Of a DNA stretch of 64,000 nucleotides, positions 51,141-60,639 are shown piece after piece. The notes under the pieces are model-generated. The model searched no databases. It saw nothing but the letters and a program-made list of their open reading frames with translations, and was not told the DNA's origin. Source of the DNA: Anastrepha obliqua (taxonomy: Eukaryota > Arthropoda > Insecta > Diptera > Tephritidae); contig NC_072895.1 in assembly GCF_027943255.1 (NCBI RefSeq), positions 24,650,001-24,714,000 on the forward strand. The letters run 5' to 3'. The position numbers and the translations under genes are program-made. Position 1 is the first letter of the stretch. Every line of letters starts with the position of its first letter.

Positions 51141-52607
51141 CACTGCGTTACAAAAACGAACTTTTTTTCTGTCCTATGAACCAAATATACTTTTTCGGAA
51201 AGGGGATAAAAAATAAAAATACACGTGTATCGGCGATTTTCATGTACACGTCAGATTTTTTTTTTTTATGTATAAAATATAGAGCTCGTAGTCCGCCTGT
51301 ATGAAAAACTTTGGATACATTTTTAACCCTTTTTCCGTTATCCAATCGCGCTGAATTTCTGCAGGCAGACTCGTGGAAATGTTTTTATTATGTAAAATAA
51401 AAAAAGAAAATTTTATCAATTCTCAGATTTTCTTGAATTTTTTTTTCTAAAAAAAAATTTGTTTCTAAATTTTCGGCATAACTTGAAGGGACTCCAAATT
51501 TTTAAACAACTTATTAACCTTTAATTTATTGTTTCATACAACACACTCTGTGCCGTTCCGGAAGCTCCGATCATCTGACAGTTGCTCTACTAGGAGACGT
51601 ATACTTTGACAATTGTTTTAAGTTCTGTTGCGTGAAAACGTCTTTCTGTATATTTCATCTTACGGCTTATTCGCACCAAGTAAAAAAACTAAAAATATTA
51701 CGAAAACAGTGGTTAATTCGTTTCAGAAAATATTCAAGACTGCTTATGTTCCTTACTTGTGGTATACTCCGGAAGTCGTGTGCGACTATTGCTATAGAAA
51801 TTTATGCAAGTTTACTGATGGAAGGTCAACAATAAAGTACTCTGTACCAACAATTTGGCTACCACGTACGGAGCACTGCAGTGAACTGTGCTACTTTTGC
51901 GTAACTTTTACTCAAACTAAAGGGTACCAATACTTTCGCCGCAACAAAATTCGCTACGCCAATGTAGAATCGGTTATTCCAGCGATTCTGTACTCACCAG
52001 AAGAACGTATAGCGGCTTCAATGGAGATTTTTGATGATGTTCCCGAATTAAGGGATGGAGAACCAACAGTAGCACCAACAATACTATCAACATTTCTTGC
52101 ATCGAATGCGAGATGCGGGGAACCAGAAGTATCGGAATTTCTACCAACACCTAGTGAACTTGAGCATTAAAATTTTTAATGTAACAATTTTTAATTTTAA
52201 TATAATAAAATTAATAAAAAAATTCGGGGTTTTATATCTCTATTGTAATGTGGAGTGAAATACCTTTCTTTTGATACCCACATCGGCATATCTCATGCAA
52301 TTTTTTTTTTAATTTCGAACAGGTGGCAACCCTGTGAAACATTGTTAGTGGCAACACCTAGGTGAAAAGTCTAGAAATGTGATACACCATCTGTGTGCCC
52401 AATTTCATTCAAATCCGTTAAGCTAATCCTGAGATCATGTGGCTATACAGATATGCATACAAGAATTGCTCGTTTAAAGTTATAAAATACAAAGAAAAAA
52501 ATTGTGATGTGTACATGAAAATCGCCGATACACGTGTATTTTTATTTTTTATCCCCCTTCGGAAAAAGTATATTTGGTCCATAGGGCAGAATGTATGTAA
52601 CGCGGTG
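51141..52607 (+). mobile_element. Long-TIR element carrying a cysteine-rich protein gene
   Basis: Inverted repeats of about 105-115 bp (51141-51255 and 52503-52607) match about 90%, with landmarks CACYGCGTTACA, CCAAATATACTTTTTC, ATAAAAATACACGTGTATCG and GCGATTTTCATGTACAC in both. TAA flanks each side (51138-51140, 52608-52610), consistent with a 3-bp target duplication. Inside is one open frame of 180 codons with no resemblance to a transposase. The superfamily is unknown; a 3-bp TAA duplication would fit PIF/Harbinger-type insertion, but the ends alone do not prove it. Confidence 0.85.
51628..52170 (+). CDS. Cysteine-rich protein of unknown function inside TIR element
   Basis: An open frame of 180 codons with normal-looking amino-acid content. 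Cys residues at about 52, 55 and 60 (VCDYCYRNLC) and H83-C84-C88-C91 (TEHCSELCYFC) could bind one or two zinc ions. SVPTIWLPRTEHCSELCYFC and KIRYANVESVIPA recall a family of small proteins with W-x-P-x-x-H-x-x-x-CYFC...Y-P-N-x-x-S-x-x-x-P seen in insect genomes near repeats; this is memory and unverified. The C-terminus (about 133-180) is acidic. The frame opens right after TAA at 51619-51621 and has no ATG before about residue 132, so a 5' exon may precede it (TTGTTTTAAG just upstream could be an acceptor) or the 5' end is lost. Confidence 0.6.
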   Translation: MRENVFLYISSYGLFAPSKKTKNITKTVVNSFQKIFKTAYVPYLWYTPEVVCDYCYRNLCKFTDGRSTIKYSVPTIWLPRTEHCSELCYFCVTFTQTKGYQYFRRNKIRYANVESVIPAILYSPEERIAASMEIFDDVPELRDGEPTVAPTILSTFLASNARCGEPEVSEFLPTPSELEH

Positions 52608-52779
52608 TAATGCTTCAGACCGCTGATAGCGCCGCAATATCATATATTTTATCCACATCCAGAGAAGCGTTAGACTTTGAAGAGCATATCAATCCCGCCA
52701 TAGACAACCATTCAGCAATTCACGGATTCAAAGCCGACAGTGGCTATGATGAAAACCATTTTTCACAACAGCAATCATC

Positions 52780-52866
52780 CCTTGGCCGGCAATGGTAGTC
52801 CCTCGAGTGTAGTAAGCTATGAAAAAGTCTCTCATAAAAAGCCATCAGCCGCTCGGAAAGCCATAG
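52780..52866 (+). repeat. SINE-A middle fragment, diverged
   Basis: CCGGCAATGGTAGTCCCTCG, GCTATGAAAAAGTCTCTCAT AAAAAGCC and GCCGCTCGGAAAGCC follow the order of the SINE-A body (GGCAATGGCAAACCTCCGAG, CCATGAAAAAGCTCCTCATA, GCCGTTCGGAGTCGG). Confidence 0.6.
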
Positions 52867-53781
52867 GCCCTTCTATTTTTGAGACTTTCCCACTATTTGG
52901 GAGACTTTCGTTTTTCATCTCCTTAAAATATGGATTGCTTAAGCTCAAGCAAGATTGAGTATATGGCGAAGTCCATGTGTAAAGTGTATGAGTCTTTTGC
53001 AACAACACCAACTATGTTACTAAGTTGCGCACCGATTAATGATGACTGATTCGCGAGTTTTATTTCCGACTGGTTGCCAGCTTTTGAATACGCAAGTTAA
53101 ACCTGAATCCATATCCGTGGCTGCTTGGAGGAATAAAAAGCAACTTATCGGCATTAATAATGAATAAATAACAAAAAAACTAAATCCATTAATAAAAACA
53201 CAAAAATTAAATCCTTTCAATTTTTTTTGGAAAGATACAAAAAAAAAAAACAGAAAAAGAAAATTTTTGAAATTTCTTTTTTGGAAAAAAACAAAAAACC
53301 ACAAAAGGAAAAATCTTTAAACTTTTTTTTGGATCTTCAAACTTGTTTTTTTTTTTTGAATGAAAGAAAAAAAATGAGGTTTGTTCTTCAACGAGAGTTT
53401 TCAAAGACCGAGAGTTTTGTGCCCTTAACTCATCGCAGTACCGCATCCAAACCCTGCGCTCTCAAAAAATCTAAGATGGAGCTGGGTTAGGTTGAGCGTA
53501 TGCGCCTTTCTTCCGGTCACATCCAGTCGAGATTTATTTTAGTTTAGTTGTTTTGATTTCACTTTTTACTTTTTTACCAATCGAAGTAAATTTATTTATT
53601 CTAAAAGAATAAGATTAAATTTGTAAAAGTACCACTTATTCAAGATTTTATTGTATAATTTTTTTGTAACATAGTCTTTTTTGTATTTTTCAGAAAAAAA
53701 CACCAAACTTTTGCCGATTCTACTAACTCGCAAGCTACTAATGCGGAAATAAATTAAGGTAAGATTATAGAGAAGGAATGG
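52867..53781. other. Spacer; solo mariner end at 53018
   Basis: ACTAAGTTGCGCACC at 53020-53034 is the reverse of the mariner end TTAGGTGCGCAACTAAG found at 12644, so a scrap of that family is present. 53160-53380 is A/T homopolymer-rich. No gene recognised. Confidence 0.4.
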
Positions 53782-53888
53782 CGGCCGCCGTAGCCGAATG
53801 GGTTGGTGCGTAATTACCATTCGGAATTCGAAGAGAAGTGGATTCGAATCTCGGTGAAACCCCAAAATTAAGAAAAAACATTTTTAAT
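53782..53888 (+). repeat. SINE-A head, 3' truncated
   Basis: GCGGCCGCCGTAGCCGAATG start with A-box-like TAGCCGAATGGG, GATTCGAATCTCGG B-box-like element at about 53849, then CAAAATTAAGAAAAAACATT. The family body is missing. Confidence 0.88.
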
Positions 53889-54117
53889 GAGGCTAGTTGC
53901 AAAATAGGGTTCAAACTGCCTTCGCACTTACAGCGATCGTCGTCTACTGTGTCGTGTGGTGTGGCCACTAAAACGATCCCTCTTCTACTTCTGGCGAGAC
54001 ACCCTTCCCAGAACTGCTTTCTATATTACTTCGAGAGGGCCCAGAACGGCATCCATAAAGGAACAATTCCACTCACCCACGTCTGGGTCCACCATATTTG
54101 TAGCCAGCTTGCATATG

Positions 54118-54985
54118 CTATAAGCTCATCTTCTTGTGTCTATCTGTGCGGCTTCGCTTTGTTGTACTGTGTCGAGGTAAATATTTTTTTTTTCGTAGTA
54201 CGTTCGCGATGTATTTCGGTGCGATGTCGCCAATCTGCTCGCTCAGAGCATTTCTTTCCGCGAGCCATCTGTTACAACTAAAAAACATGTGTTCAACGTG
54301 ATCGCTCAACGCTTCGCAGGATTTACACTTGGAATCGGTTACCTTGCCCATACCGTATAGGTATCTCCGGAAGTATTCGTGGCCCGAGAGGAACTGAAAT
54401 AAGAAGAAGTTCACTTCCCCGAAGTTCCTTTGGACACATTTGTCAATTGATGGAATAAGTTTCGCCGTCCATCTGCCACTCGGTTCAGTGTCCCATCGGC
54501 TTTGCCACCGCAGCTCGGTTTGGCATCTCCGTTCTGAGATGATAGTGATGGCGTGTTCCTTCGTTTGCCATTAATCTACTTAGCATACCCGTGACCTTTG
54601 CTGCTTTGGTAGCCGCATGCCGTATCTGGGCGCAGGAAGTAAACCTGCAGTCTAGTTGAATACCTAAGTATTGCACTACTTTTTGGGTCACTAAGGATGT
54701 GTCGCCTATTTGCATGCTGACCTCGAGTGGCATGTGACCTCGTTTCATAATCATGATTTCGGTTTTATGTTTGGCGAGTTCCAGGCCGTGGTCCTCAAGC
54801 CATATTTGCGTCCTTATCATAATTTGGTTCTGCTTCCTTCGCGTGTCCTCAGTGTCCCGAGCTGGTATGATTGCCACTATATCCCACTAGATATGTATCT
54901 TCTAGCATTTCTTTGCTCCATATCTCATCGTAGTTCAGATTCCAGAGATCGGGCCGAGAATAGATATCGTTACCTTGGCACCACA
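54118..54985 (-). pseudogene. R1-clade-like LINE, RT fragment and C-terminus
   Basis: From 54985: LWCQGNDIYSRPDLWNLNYD (RT motif GxxQGSxLGPxLWNL), EMLEDTYLVGY, at which the ADD catalytic pair is deleted, then AIIPARDTEDTRRKQNQIMI RTQIWLEDHGLELAKHKTEI, MPLEVSMQIGDTSLVTQKVV, QYLGIQLDCRFTSCAQIRHA ATKAAKVTGMLSRLM, and after an internal deletion FQFLSGHEYFRRYLYGMGKV, KCKSCEALSDHVEHMFFSCN RWLAERNAL. These are R1-clade signatures. The R1 type specimen inserts into 28S rDNA; no rDNA flanks this copy. Confidence 0.88.
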
Positions 54986-54990
54986 ATTTC

Positions 54991-55105
54991 TTAGGAGATC
55001 GGGTAGATTTATAGAAAATTAGAAGGGAATCCGAGTGTAGTACAATGGACTGAATTGTGTCTGAGTGCTGCACTTGCTAGTTGGGCCGACAAAAAAAAAA
55101 AAATA
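54991..55105 (+). repeat. 3' end of poly-A-tailed RNase H LINE
   Basis: GGTAGATTTATAGAAAATTA GAAGGG, GTACAATGGACTGAATTGTG, GTGCTGCACTTGCTAGTTGG and GCCGACAAAAAAAAAA match 40760-40850 and end in a poly-A tail at 55090-55120. Confidence 0.75.
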
Positions 55106-55212
55106 AAATAAAAAAAAAATATTCATCACTCTAATTAATGTTTTTTTCATTTAGCAAACAAGTTATTAAAAAAACAAAAATGGATGATTAATTTTGCGCC
55201 ACCTTTTATAAT

Positions 55213-55520
55213 TCGCGCTTGCATCCTTTATTGGGTGTTTGGCCGAGCTCCTCCTCCTATTTGTGGCGTGCGTCTTGATGTTGTTCCACAAATGGAGGGA
55301 CCTACAGTTTCTAGCCGACTCCGAACGGCAGATATGTTTATGAGGAACTTTTTTTTCATGGCAAAAATACACTCGGAGGCTTCCCATTGCCTGCCGAGGC
55401 ATGACCGCTATTTGAAAAAAAATTGTCTTAATTTTGGACTTTCACCGAGATTCGAATCCACGTTCTCTCTATGACTTCTGAATGGTAGTCACGCACCGAC
55501 TCATTCGCCTACGGCGGCCG
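55213..55520 (-). repeat. SINE-A, full length
   Basis: The most complete copy: reversed 3' end GCGCTTGCATCCTTTATTGG, GTTTGGCCGAGCTCCTCCTC, TCCACAAATGGAGGGACC, CCGAACGGCAGATATGTTTA, CTCGGAGGCTTCCCATTGCC, GACCGCTATTTG, then ACCGAGATTCGAATCCACG (B box) and CGCCTACGGCGGCCG (A-box side and 5' end). Length about 308 bp. Confidence 0.93.
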
Positions 55521-55622
55521 AAGAAACTTTTTCTTTCTTTTGATGTTTCATGCTCGAGGTTTCGAACCTGGGAATTACCGAATGGTAGCCACACACCAAC
55601 CATTAGAATACAGCAGCGGCCA
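55521..55622 (-). repeat. SINE-A2 copy joined to SINE-A
   Basis: Reversed: GCCGCTGCTGTATTCTAATG GTTGG head, CCCAGGTTTCGAAACCTCG (B-box-like with one extra base), then GAGCATGAAACATCAAAAGA and AAGAAAAAGTTTCTTC, after which SINE-A begins with no spacer. On the minus strand the order is SINE-A2 then SINE-A, like a dimer. Confidence 0.75.
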
Positions 55623-56334
55623 CTACCAAAAACGTCCATTCCGTGGCTAGTGTAATGCTATTAACCTCGAACATTTACTCACAATGTACCTTTCCAACCA
55701 CTACACACACACTCTCAGTGTAAAATTTATTACAAAATTTCGCTTATCAAATAAAAAAACATTAACCTTAACTTATTCTTGCTATGCAAAAACAAAATAC
55801 ATATAAATACTCGTATAATACAATGCAAATATTTTTTTTACTTCACCCATTTAGAGGCATTCGAGCGTTTTCACAAAGATTTGTTTAGCCCAGAGTTTGG
55901 AAAGCTATTCACAATCTTACATTTTCTCAGAATGCTTTGTACACAACTAAAAGCTACCGGTTAATGTCTACAACAATTTCAAAGAGCTCTTTATACTTAG
56001 TTACTTAGTGTGTGACGGAAAGATTACACGTGTAGACTTAGCAGTGATGTACAAACTACATACACACGCACGCACAATTACATGCATACATACACATACA
56101 TTTGGAGGTACAGATATACAAATCCAATTACTTAGCAGCCAGTCTATAAGTAGTTCATGCACTGGTGTTTGGTGGGAATAGGCATGCGAAGTAGTTCGAG
56201 AGTGACTGGAATGGGACTAGTTGCAAAATGGCGAAATAACATATAAAATTTCGTTTAGTGCTTCTGGTGGGGCTGTTACTTAAGCTCGCTGCTCTTTGCA
56301 TACGCGCCAAACTATTCTCAATAAAATTTGTATC
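55623..56334. other. Spacer without recognisable gene
   Basis: CACACA/CATACA microsatellites at 55700 and 56075-56100. No motif recognised. Confidence 0.45.
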
Positions 56335-56575
56335 AAGAGCCGCTCGCCATACTAATATTTATCTTACCACTGCTGAGTACAACCAGTGTATATTACTTTT
56401 TCGGAGATAAACCACAATTTAACCCTATGGTTTTCACCCGTGCATGCAAGTGCTGCTGAGGCTTGCCTAACTCTGTCTTCTTGGGCATTTCATTTCCAAT
56501 TTAGCTTTCTATCCAAAATATCAAGCCTAGATAGCGACCACTTTCGCTGAACGCCAAATTATAAAATATTAAATA
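56335..56575 (-). pseudogene. RNase H LINE, RT thumb fragment
   Basis: Minus-strand blocks in shifting frames: LAFSESGRYLGLIFW, LDRKLNWK, AQEDRVRQASAALACTGE, KLWFISEKVIYTGCTQQW. They follow ARYLGLILDRKLTWKANVED RVKRATIALYSCKQ...WGLSPSIVYWLYTA of the young LINE at 17357-20272. Fully dead. Confidence 0.65.
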
Positions 56576-57253
56576 ATGAAAATTATAATAGAACATTCAG
56601 TGGCGCAAAAGCCACCCGTTGGCACCGCTACTGAAAAAGTAAAAGTTCGCAACATGAAGAATATTTGCATTTTTACATTTTCGCATATGAAAAAGTCATA
56701 CAAATACATATTTTTCTTTCTGCAATGTCATGAATAGCCCCAGGCCCACATTTTCATACAACTGTAATTGTTTCCATTAGAATAGCAAAAATTCTAAAGA
56801 AATTCCTATTTGTTTCTATTTGCTTAGAGCGGCGCGTTGTTAGAACTATCAGGCCAGAGGCCTTTCCCTATGAAATGAGAATTGAAAATGAAAAGCATTT
56901 TGTGCTTACATACATACACAAATTCATAGGTGTACAAGTACATAGGTATAAATAAATTTACATATTTCGCACACAAAGTTTGTGTCCCTTTGGCTGTGTT
57001 CGTGGTTCAGAAAAACAACAAAAACTTTTGTAATCGACTGCATGGCGGAATTGTTAACGTGTGGCAAATGAGCACTCGAATGTATTAAATCGAGCTGTAT
57101 ACAGAAAAATATTCACACGTACAAAAATGCCCTGTAGAAAAACGCGGAGCTAGAAATTATGTAAGATTTTTAAAGTCTCCAACCAGTGCTTTGTTGTACT
57201 TATTAATCCACTCTACCTGAATCAAGCGTAGGTGCGAAAAAACAAAATCAGTA
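56576..57253. other. Spacer without recognisable gene
   Basis: No motif recognised. Confidence 0.4.
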
Positions 57254-57722
57254 ATGGATTTCAAACGTAATAAAGTGATTGCATTATATTTGGCTGGAAA
57301 ATCACAACCAGCCATTGTTCGTGAGCTCGAGCACCTTAAAGAAAGTAAAGTTTTTGTTTATCGCACCATTACTCGTTACAAAGATGCTGGTAGCATCGCG
57401 AAAGATTATGGAGGTGGTCACCAGAAGACTGCAACGTCACGTGAAATGGTTCAAAAAGTGAAGAAGCGACTTGAGCGAAATCCCCGACGAGAGTGCCAAT
57501 CAAATGGCAAAACAACTGAAAATATCCTGATGTATCATCTGCCGCATATTGAAAAATGATCTCAAAGTCAAGCCTTACAAGATCCAAAAGGCGCATGATC
57601 TCCCACGAAAGCAGCAACAAGTCAGACTTGAGAGAGCGAAGGAGTTGCTTTGCTTGCCGGGAAGCGGTCAATTTCCGAACATTGTGTTTTCTGACGAGAA
57701 AATTTTCAAATTGAGCACTTCG
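57254..57722 (+). pseudogene. Tc1/mariner-type transposase, N-terminal half, truncated by LINE
   Basis: MDFKRNKVIALYLAGKSQPA IVRELEHLKESKVFVYRTIT RYKDAGSIAKDYGGGHQKTA TSREMVQKVKKRLERNPRR is an open helix-turn-helix domain (57254-57490). After frameshifts: LKNDLKVKPYKIQKAHDLPR KQQQVRLERAKELL and GQFPNIVFSDEKIFKLST, with the Asp of FSDEKIF as the first catalytic residue. At about 57722 the sequence changes to LINE-J. The remaining catalytic residues and right TIR are not in the window. Confidence 0.88.
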
Positions 57723-57990
57723 TAAACCTGAGCCACCTACCAGACACGTCAGGAGGCATGTTTTCAACTACTCAGACGAGATGCGGAGGACAAAACTGAT
57801 TTACAACTACTGGATTCGACAGAATAGAGAGACCCCCGACCGCCGAATGCCGTTATTGGAATCCAACCACCACCTATTGCAGTCGAAGAGCTTCAGCCTC
57901 CTCGCCAGATCCGCGTAACATTTGCCCAATTGCGTTCTGGATATTGTAGTAGGTAATAAATTCCTACTTATTCAGAATGTCCAACATGTG
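57722..57990 (+). pseudogene. LINE-J part of a chimeric LINE
   Basis: NLSHLPDTSGGMFS-like start equals LNLSHLPKHVRRHLFNYSDE of 16745; then STTGFDRIERPP, YWNPTTTYCSRRASAS and VTFAQL follow the jockey-like order up to the CPxC motif (CCAACATGTGAAGG at 57978-57991). It then switches without break to RNase H LINE sequence. Confidence 0.8.
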
Positions 57991-58735
57991 AAGGCTCTGA
58001 CGGCGCCATGGTGCAGAGCAAAACTAGTAAACTCCTGTAAGGAGGAGATCAAATCTCTTGGGTGCGTAGGTAACATTTGTCTGATCTGGGTTCCAGAATT
58101 TAGGAGCATAGAGAGAAATGAAATTGCTAATGAGCTTGCCAGGAAGGGGACTGAATAGGCCTCAGAGACCTCCTAGCCGGTCATTGGCATCCCCCTGACA
58201 GTTGTTAAAAGGGAACTGCACAAATTTGATCTTTGGAAAGCGTAGAAAATATGGAGCTCCATTTCTTCATGTGCTATTTCGAAAACCTTTTGGTCTCAGT
58301 ACAATATACGGACGACTCAGAAAGTCCTTTGGACTCCTCGCCATTCATTTTCCAAACTCGTAGCTTTATCGTAGCTTTACCGGTCATTAGACGATCGGCA
58401 CACACGCGGAAAAGCTAGGGTTACCATTTAACGCCCATTGCAGAAGCTGTGGGAACCTTTCGGAGAAGGAAGACTGTAGAGCACTTTCTCTGTACTTATC
58501 AATGCCCGGGTTTGACAGCTGGACGATTAAGTTCACTAACACGTGCTCTTTTCTTTGACAGCTTGGGGCAGTGCGCCAACCTAAATTCCATCAATCTTCT
58601 CCATTACATGAATAGCTCTGGCTGGTTGTAGATATCTGCCTGTTGGAAGTCTCGTAATGGTATCAAAACGGCGCTTTAGTGCTACTTGAGGAGTTCCTGA
58701 CTGGCACTTCAACCATTTCACCTACCTACTTTCCT
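57990..58735 (+). pseudogene. RNase H LINE part of a chimeric LINE
   Basis: Starts AAGGCTCTGACGGCGCC: ALTAPWCRAKLVNSCKEEIK SLGCVGNICLIWVPEFRSIE RNEIANELARKGTE is the RNase H fourth-block region, open at 57975-58158. Then MELHFFMCYFENLLV, RRKTVEHFLCTYQCPGLTAG RLSSLTRALFFDSLGQCANL and NSINLLHYMNSSGWL. 3' UTR as in 44340-44425, ending CATTTCACCTACCTACTTTC (58728). CCTA-type tail. Confidence 0.85.
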
Positions 58736-58740
58736 GTACT

Positions 58741-58798
58741 TTCCTGGGCTCTACCGAATGGTATTCACGCACCAACCCATTCGGCAACGGCGGATGCC
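58741..58798 (-). repeat. SINE-A head scrap
   Basis: TACCGAATGGTATTCACGCA and CCAACCCATTCGGCAACGG are the reversed first 55 bases of SINE-A. Confidence 0.8.
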
Positions 58799-59769
58799 AA
58801 TAATAATATAACGGGACTACTTTCCTGAGAATCAGCTTACAAGAATCACCAGTTTGTGAAGGAAAAAGAAATTGTCGCTAGAATTTCCTGCACTGCATGG
58901 ACAGGCAAATTTGCATACAGCTGTGTGAGCCAAGAACCACAGCTTACCCGGGCTGTTATTACCATTTATTTGCGCTTTTATCTCTATGTAAGCTTTTGCT
59001 CTCTTCCTCTTCGACACCTCATTGCGTTGCTGCAAAGATTATTTATGCTGTTCGCAGATTTTATTTTTTTCCCCGCTCCTCAATTTTATCTTAGCTCATT
59101 GCTCGTAGCTTCCGTTTAGCATCATTTTGCTGAGTCACACATAATATTGATTTTTTCATCTCCCTGGGTGTTGGCACAGAAATTCCATTTGGCCTCCAAG
59201 TCAGTCAGTTGGTCAGCCGATGACGGCGTCGGGCGGTTGGCATGCCAAACAGCTAAAATATGTCAACAGCAAATGGCCTCAATTTTATTTCTGACCTCAA
59301 AAGCATTTATTAATTCATTATTTCACAACATATTTCCAGTTCCATTCCACTTCGTTGGGGCATTAAAATATTATTTAAAATTAAAAAGTATGGAGGCTGA
59401 AAGGCAAGCGCTTGAAAGCAACCTTTAAAGCCATGCCATTAATTTTTCAATTCGTGCTATTGATGGTCACATATCCTCGCACACCCATCTGACTTTTGGC
59501 GGGTAGCTTATTTTGCGAGCTTTTTTTACAAATTTTGCACATTTACTTTTTGTATGTATTTATGAAATATGCGATACATGTCACCGGTCACGTGCGCCTG
59601 AAGTTGCTACTTGGAGCCATCGCTTCATCCTCGCACTTGTGGCAGTTATGTTTCTGTTAAGTAGCCACTTTAGAGGAGCACACATTGAAGAGTTTTTCAA
59701 AATATTGGCTCTATTTATTTATTCACGACCACCCAGCAGCCAAGCGGTACTTGTGCAGATGGCAGAAAA
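58799..59769. other. Spacer without recognisable gene
   Basis: No transposon landmark and somewhat higher GC than surroundings. Open frames at 59147-59428 and 59513-59929 show no known domain. Possibly host sequence. Confidence 0.4.
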
Positions 59770-59875
59770 TTGTGCCATGAAAATGTTGGGCTCTACAGTT
59801 TTATGTCGCCTCCGAACGGCAGTTGGTTTTTATTGCAGAAATGCACTCGTAAGTTTGTCCTGCCATTGCAAATGC
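59770..59875 (-). repeat. SINE-A middle fragment
   Basis: GGGCTCTACAGTTTTATGTC GCCTCCGAACGGCAGTTGG, GCAGAAATGCACTCGTAAGT and TGCCATTGCAAATGCG match the reversed SINE-A body. Confidence 0.7.
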
Positions 59876-59995
59876 GAGAGAGATCATAACATCCGAAAAT
59901 GTATTTACAGACGTTTTTTTGCTCAATGAATGGAAAGCTTCTTTTGAATAACTTTCTGACATGACCTTGATCATAAATTGATGTGCTTGCCCCCT

Positions 59996-60215
59996 TGATT
60001 CGAATCTCCGTGAACATTAAATAATTCAAAGTCTTTTCTAATAGCAGTCACCCATGGCAGGTGATGTCACACCTCTGAATGAATTTTTACCAAATGCCAC
60101 ATAAAAAATATCTGCTGTTCGGTGTCGGCTTAAAATTGTAGCTCCCTTCATTTATGGAAGAACATCAAAAAGCACGCCATAAATAGGAGGAGGAACTCGG
60201 CCAAACGCCTAACTG
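59996..60215 (+). repeat. SINE-A copy from B box to 3' end
   Basis: GATTCGAATCTCCGTGAAC (B-box-like), TCTTTTCTAATAGCAGTCAC, CTGCTGTTCGGTGTCGGCTT, CTCCCTTCATTTATGG, CACGCCATAAATAGGAGGAG and CTCGGCCAAACGCCTAACTG. A-box side is missing. Confidence 0.9.
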
Positions 60216-60275
60216 TTTTTTTGTTTTTTTTTTTTTTAACTAAAAATTTGGTTAAAAACAAAGTGAACAATTTCA

Positions 60276-60375
60276 CGTTCCCACGGCAGTCGGTTGTAAC
60301 TTACCGATACGAACGGGATGTGTATCACATTTATCGAAAATGTTTATGCTCCTACTACAACAACTACAGCAATTT
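60276..60375 (+). repeat. SINE-B copy
   Basis: CGTTCCCACGGCAGTCGGTT, CTTACCGATACGAACGGGAT, and tail TATGCTCCTACTACAACAAC. The hairpin segment is deleted. Confidence 0.8.
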
Positions 60376-60639
60376 CATCGAGACATTAAAGCTGTCGAAA
60401 AAGTTGCTAAGCAAAAAGTGCTATCTACAACATGGCATCCTACTGTTGGGGTCTCCGTTGTGATTAATCGCACCCAAATCGGGTCAGAAAATCAGTCAGG
60501 AAGAGTTTGGCATTCGTTGAGCAAAGCAATGTTTCGAATGCGCAGAATTTAATTGCTTAGGAGCTGATGCATGCACCTTACCAGCTCCTCGACGCCGCAT
60601 TTGAATAGCTTAGCTGGCAGTCCGTCGGCTCGCGCTACA

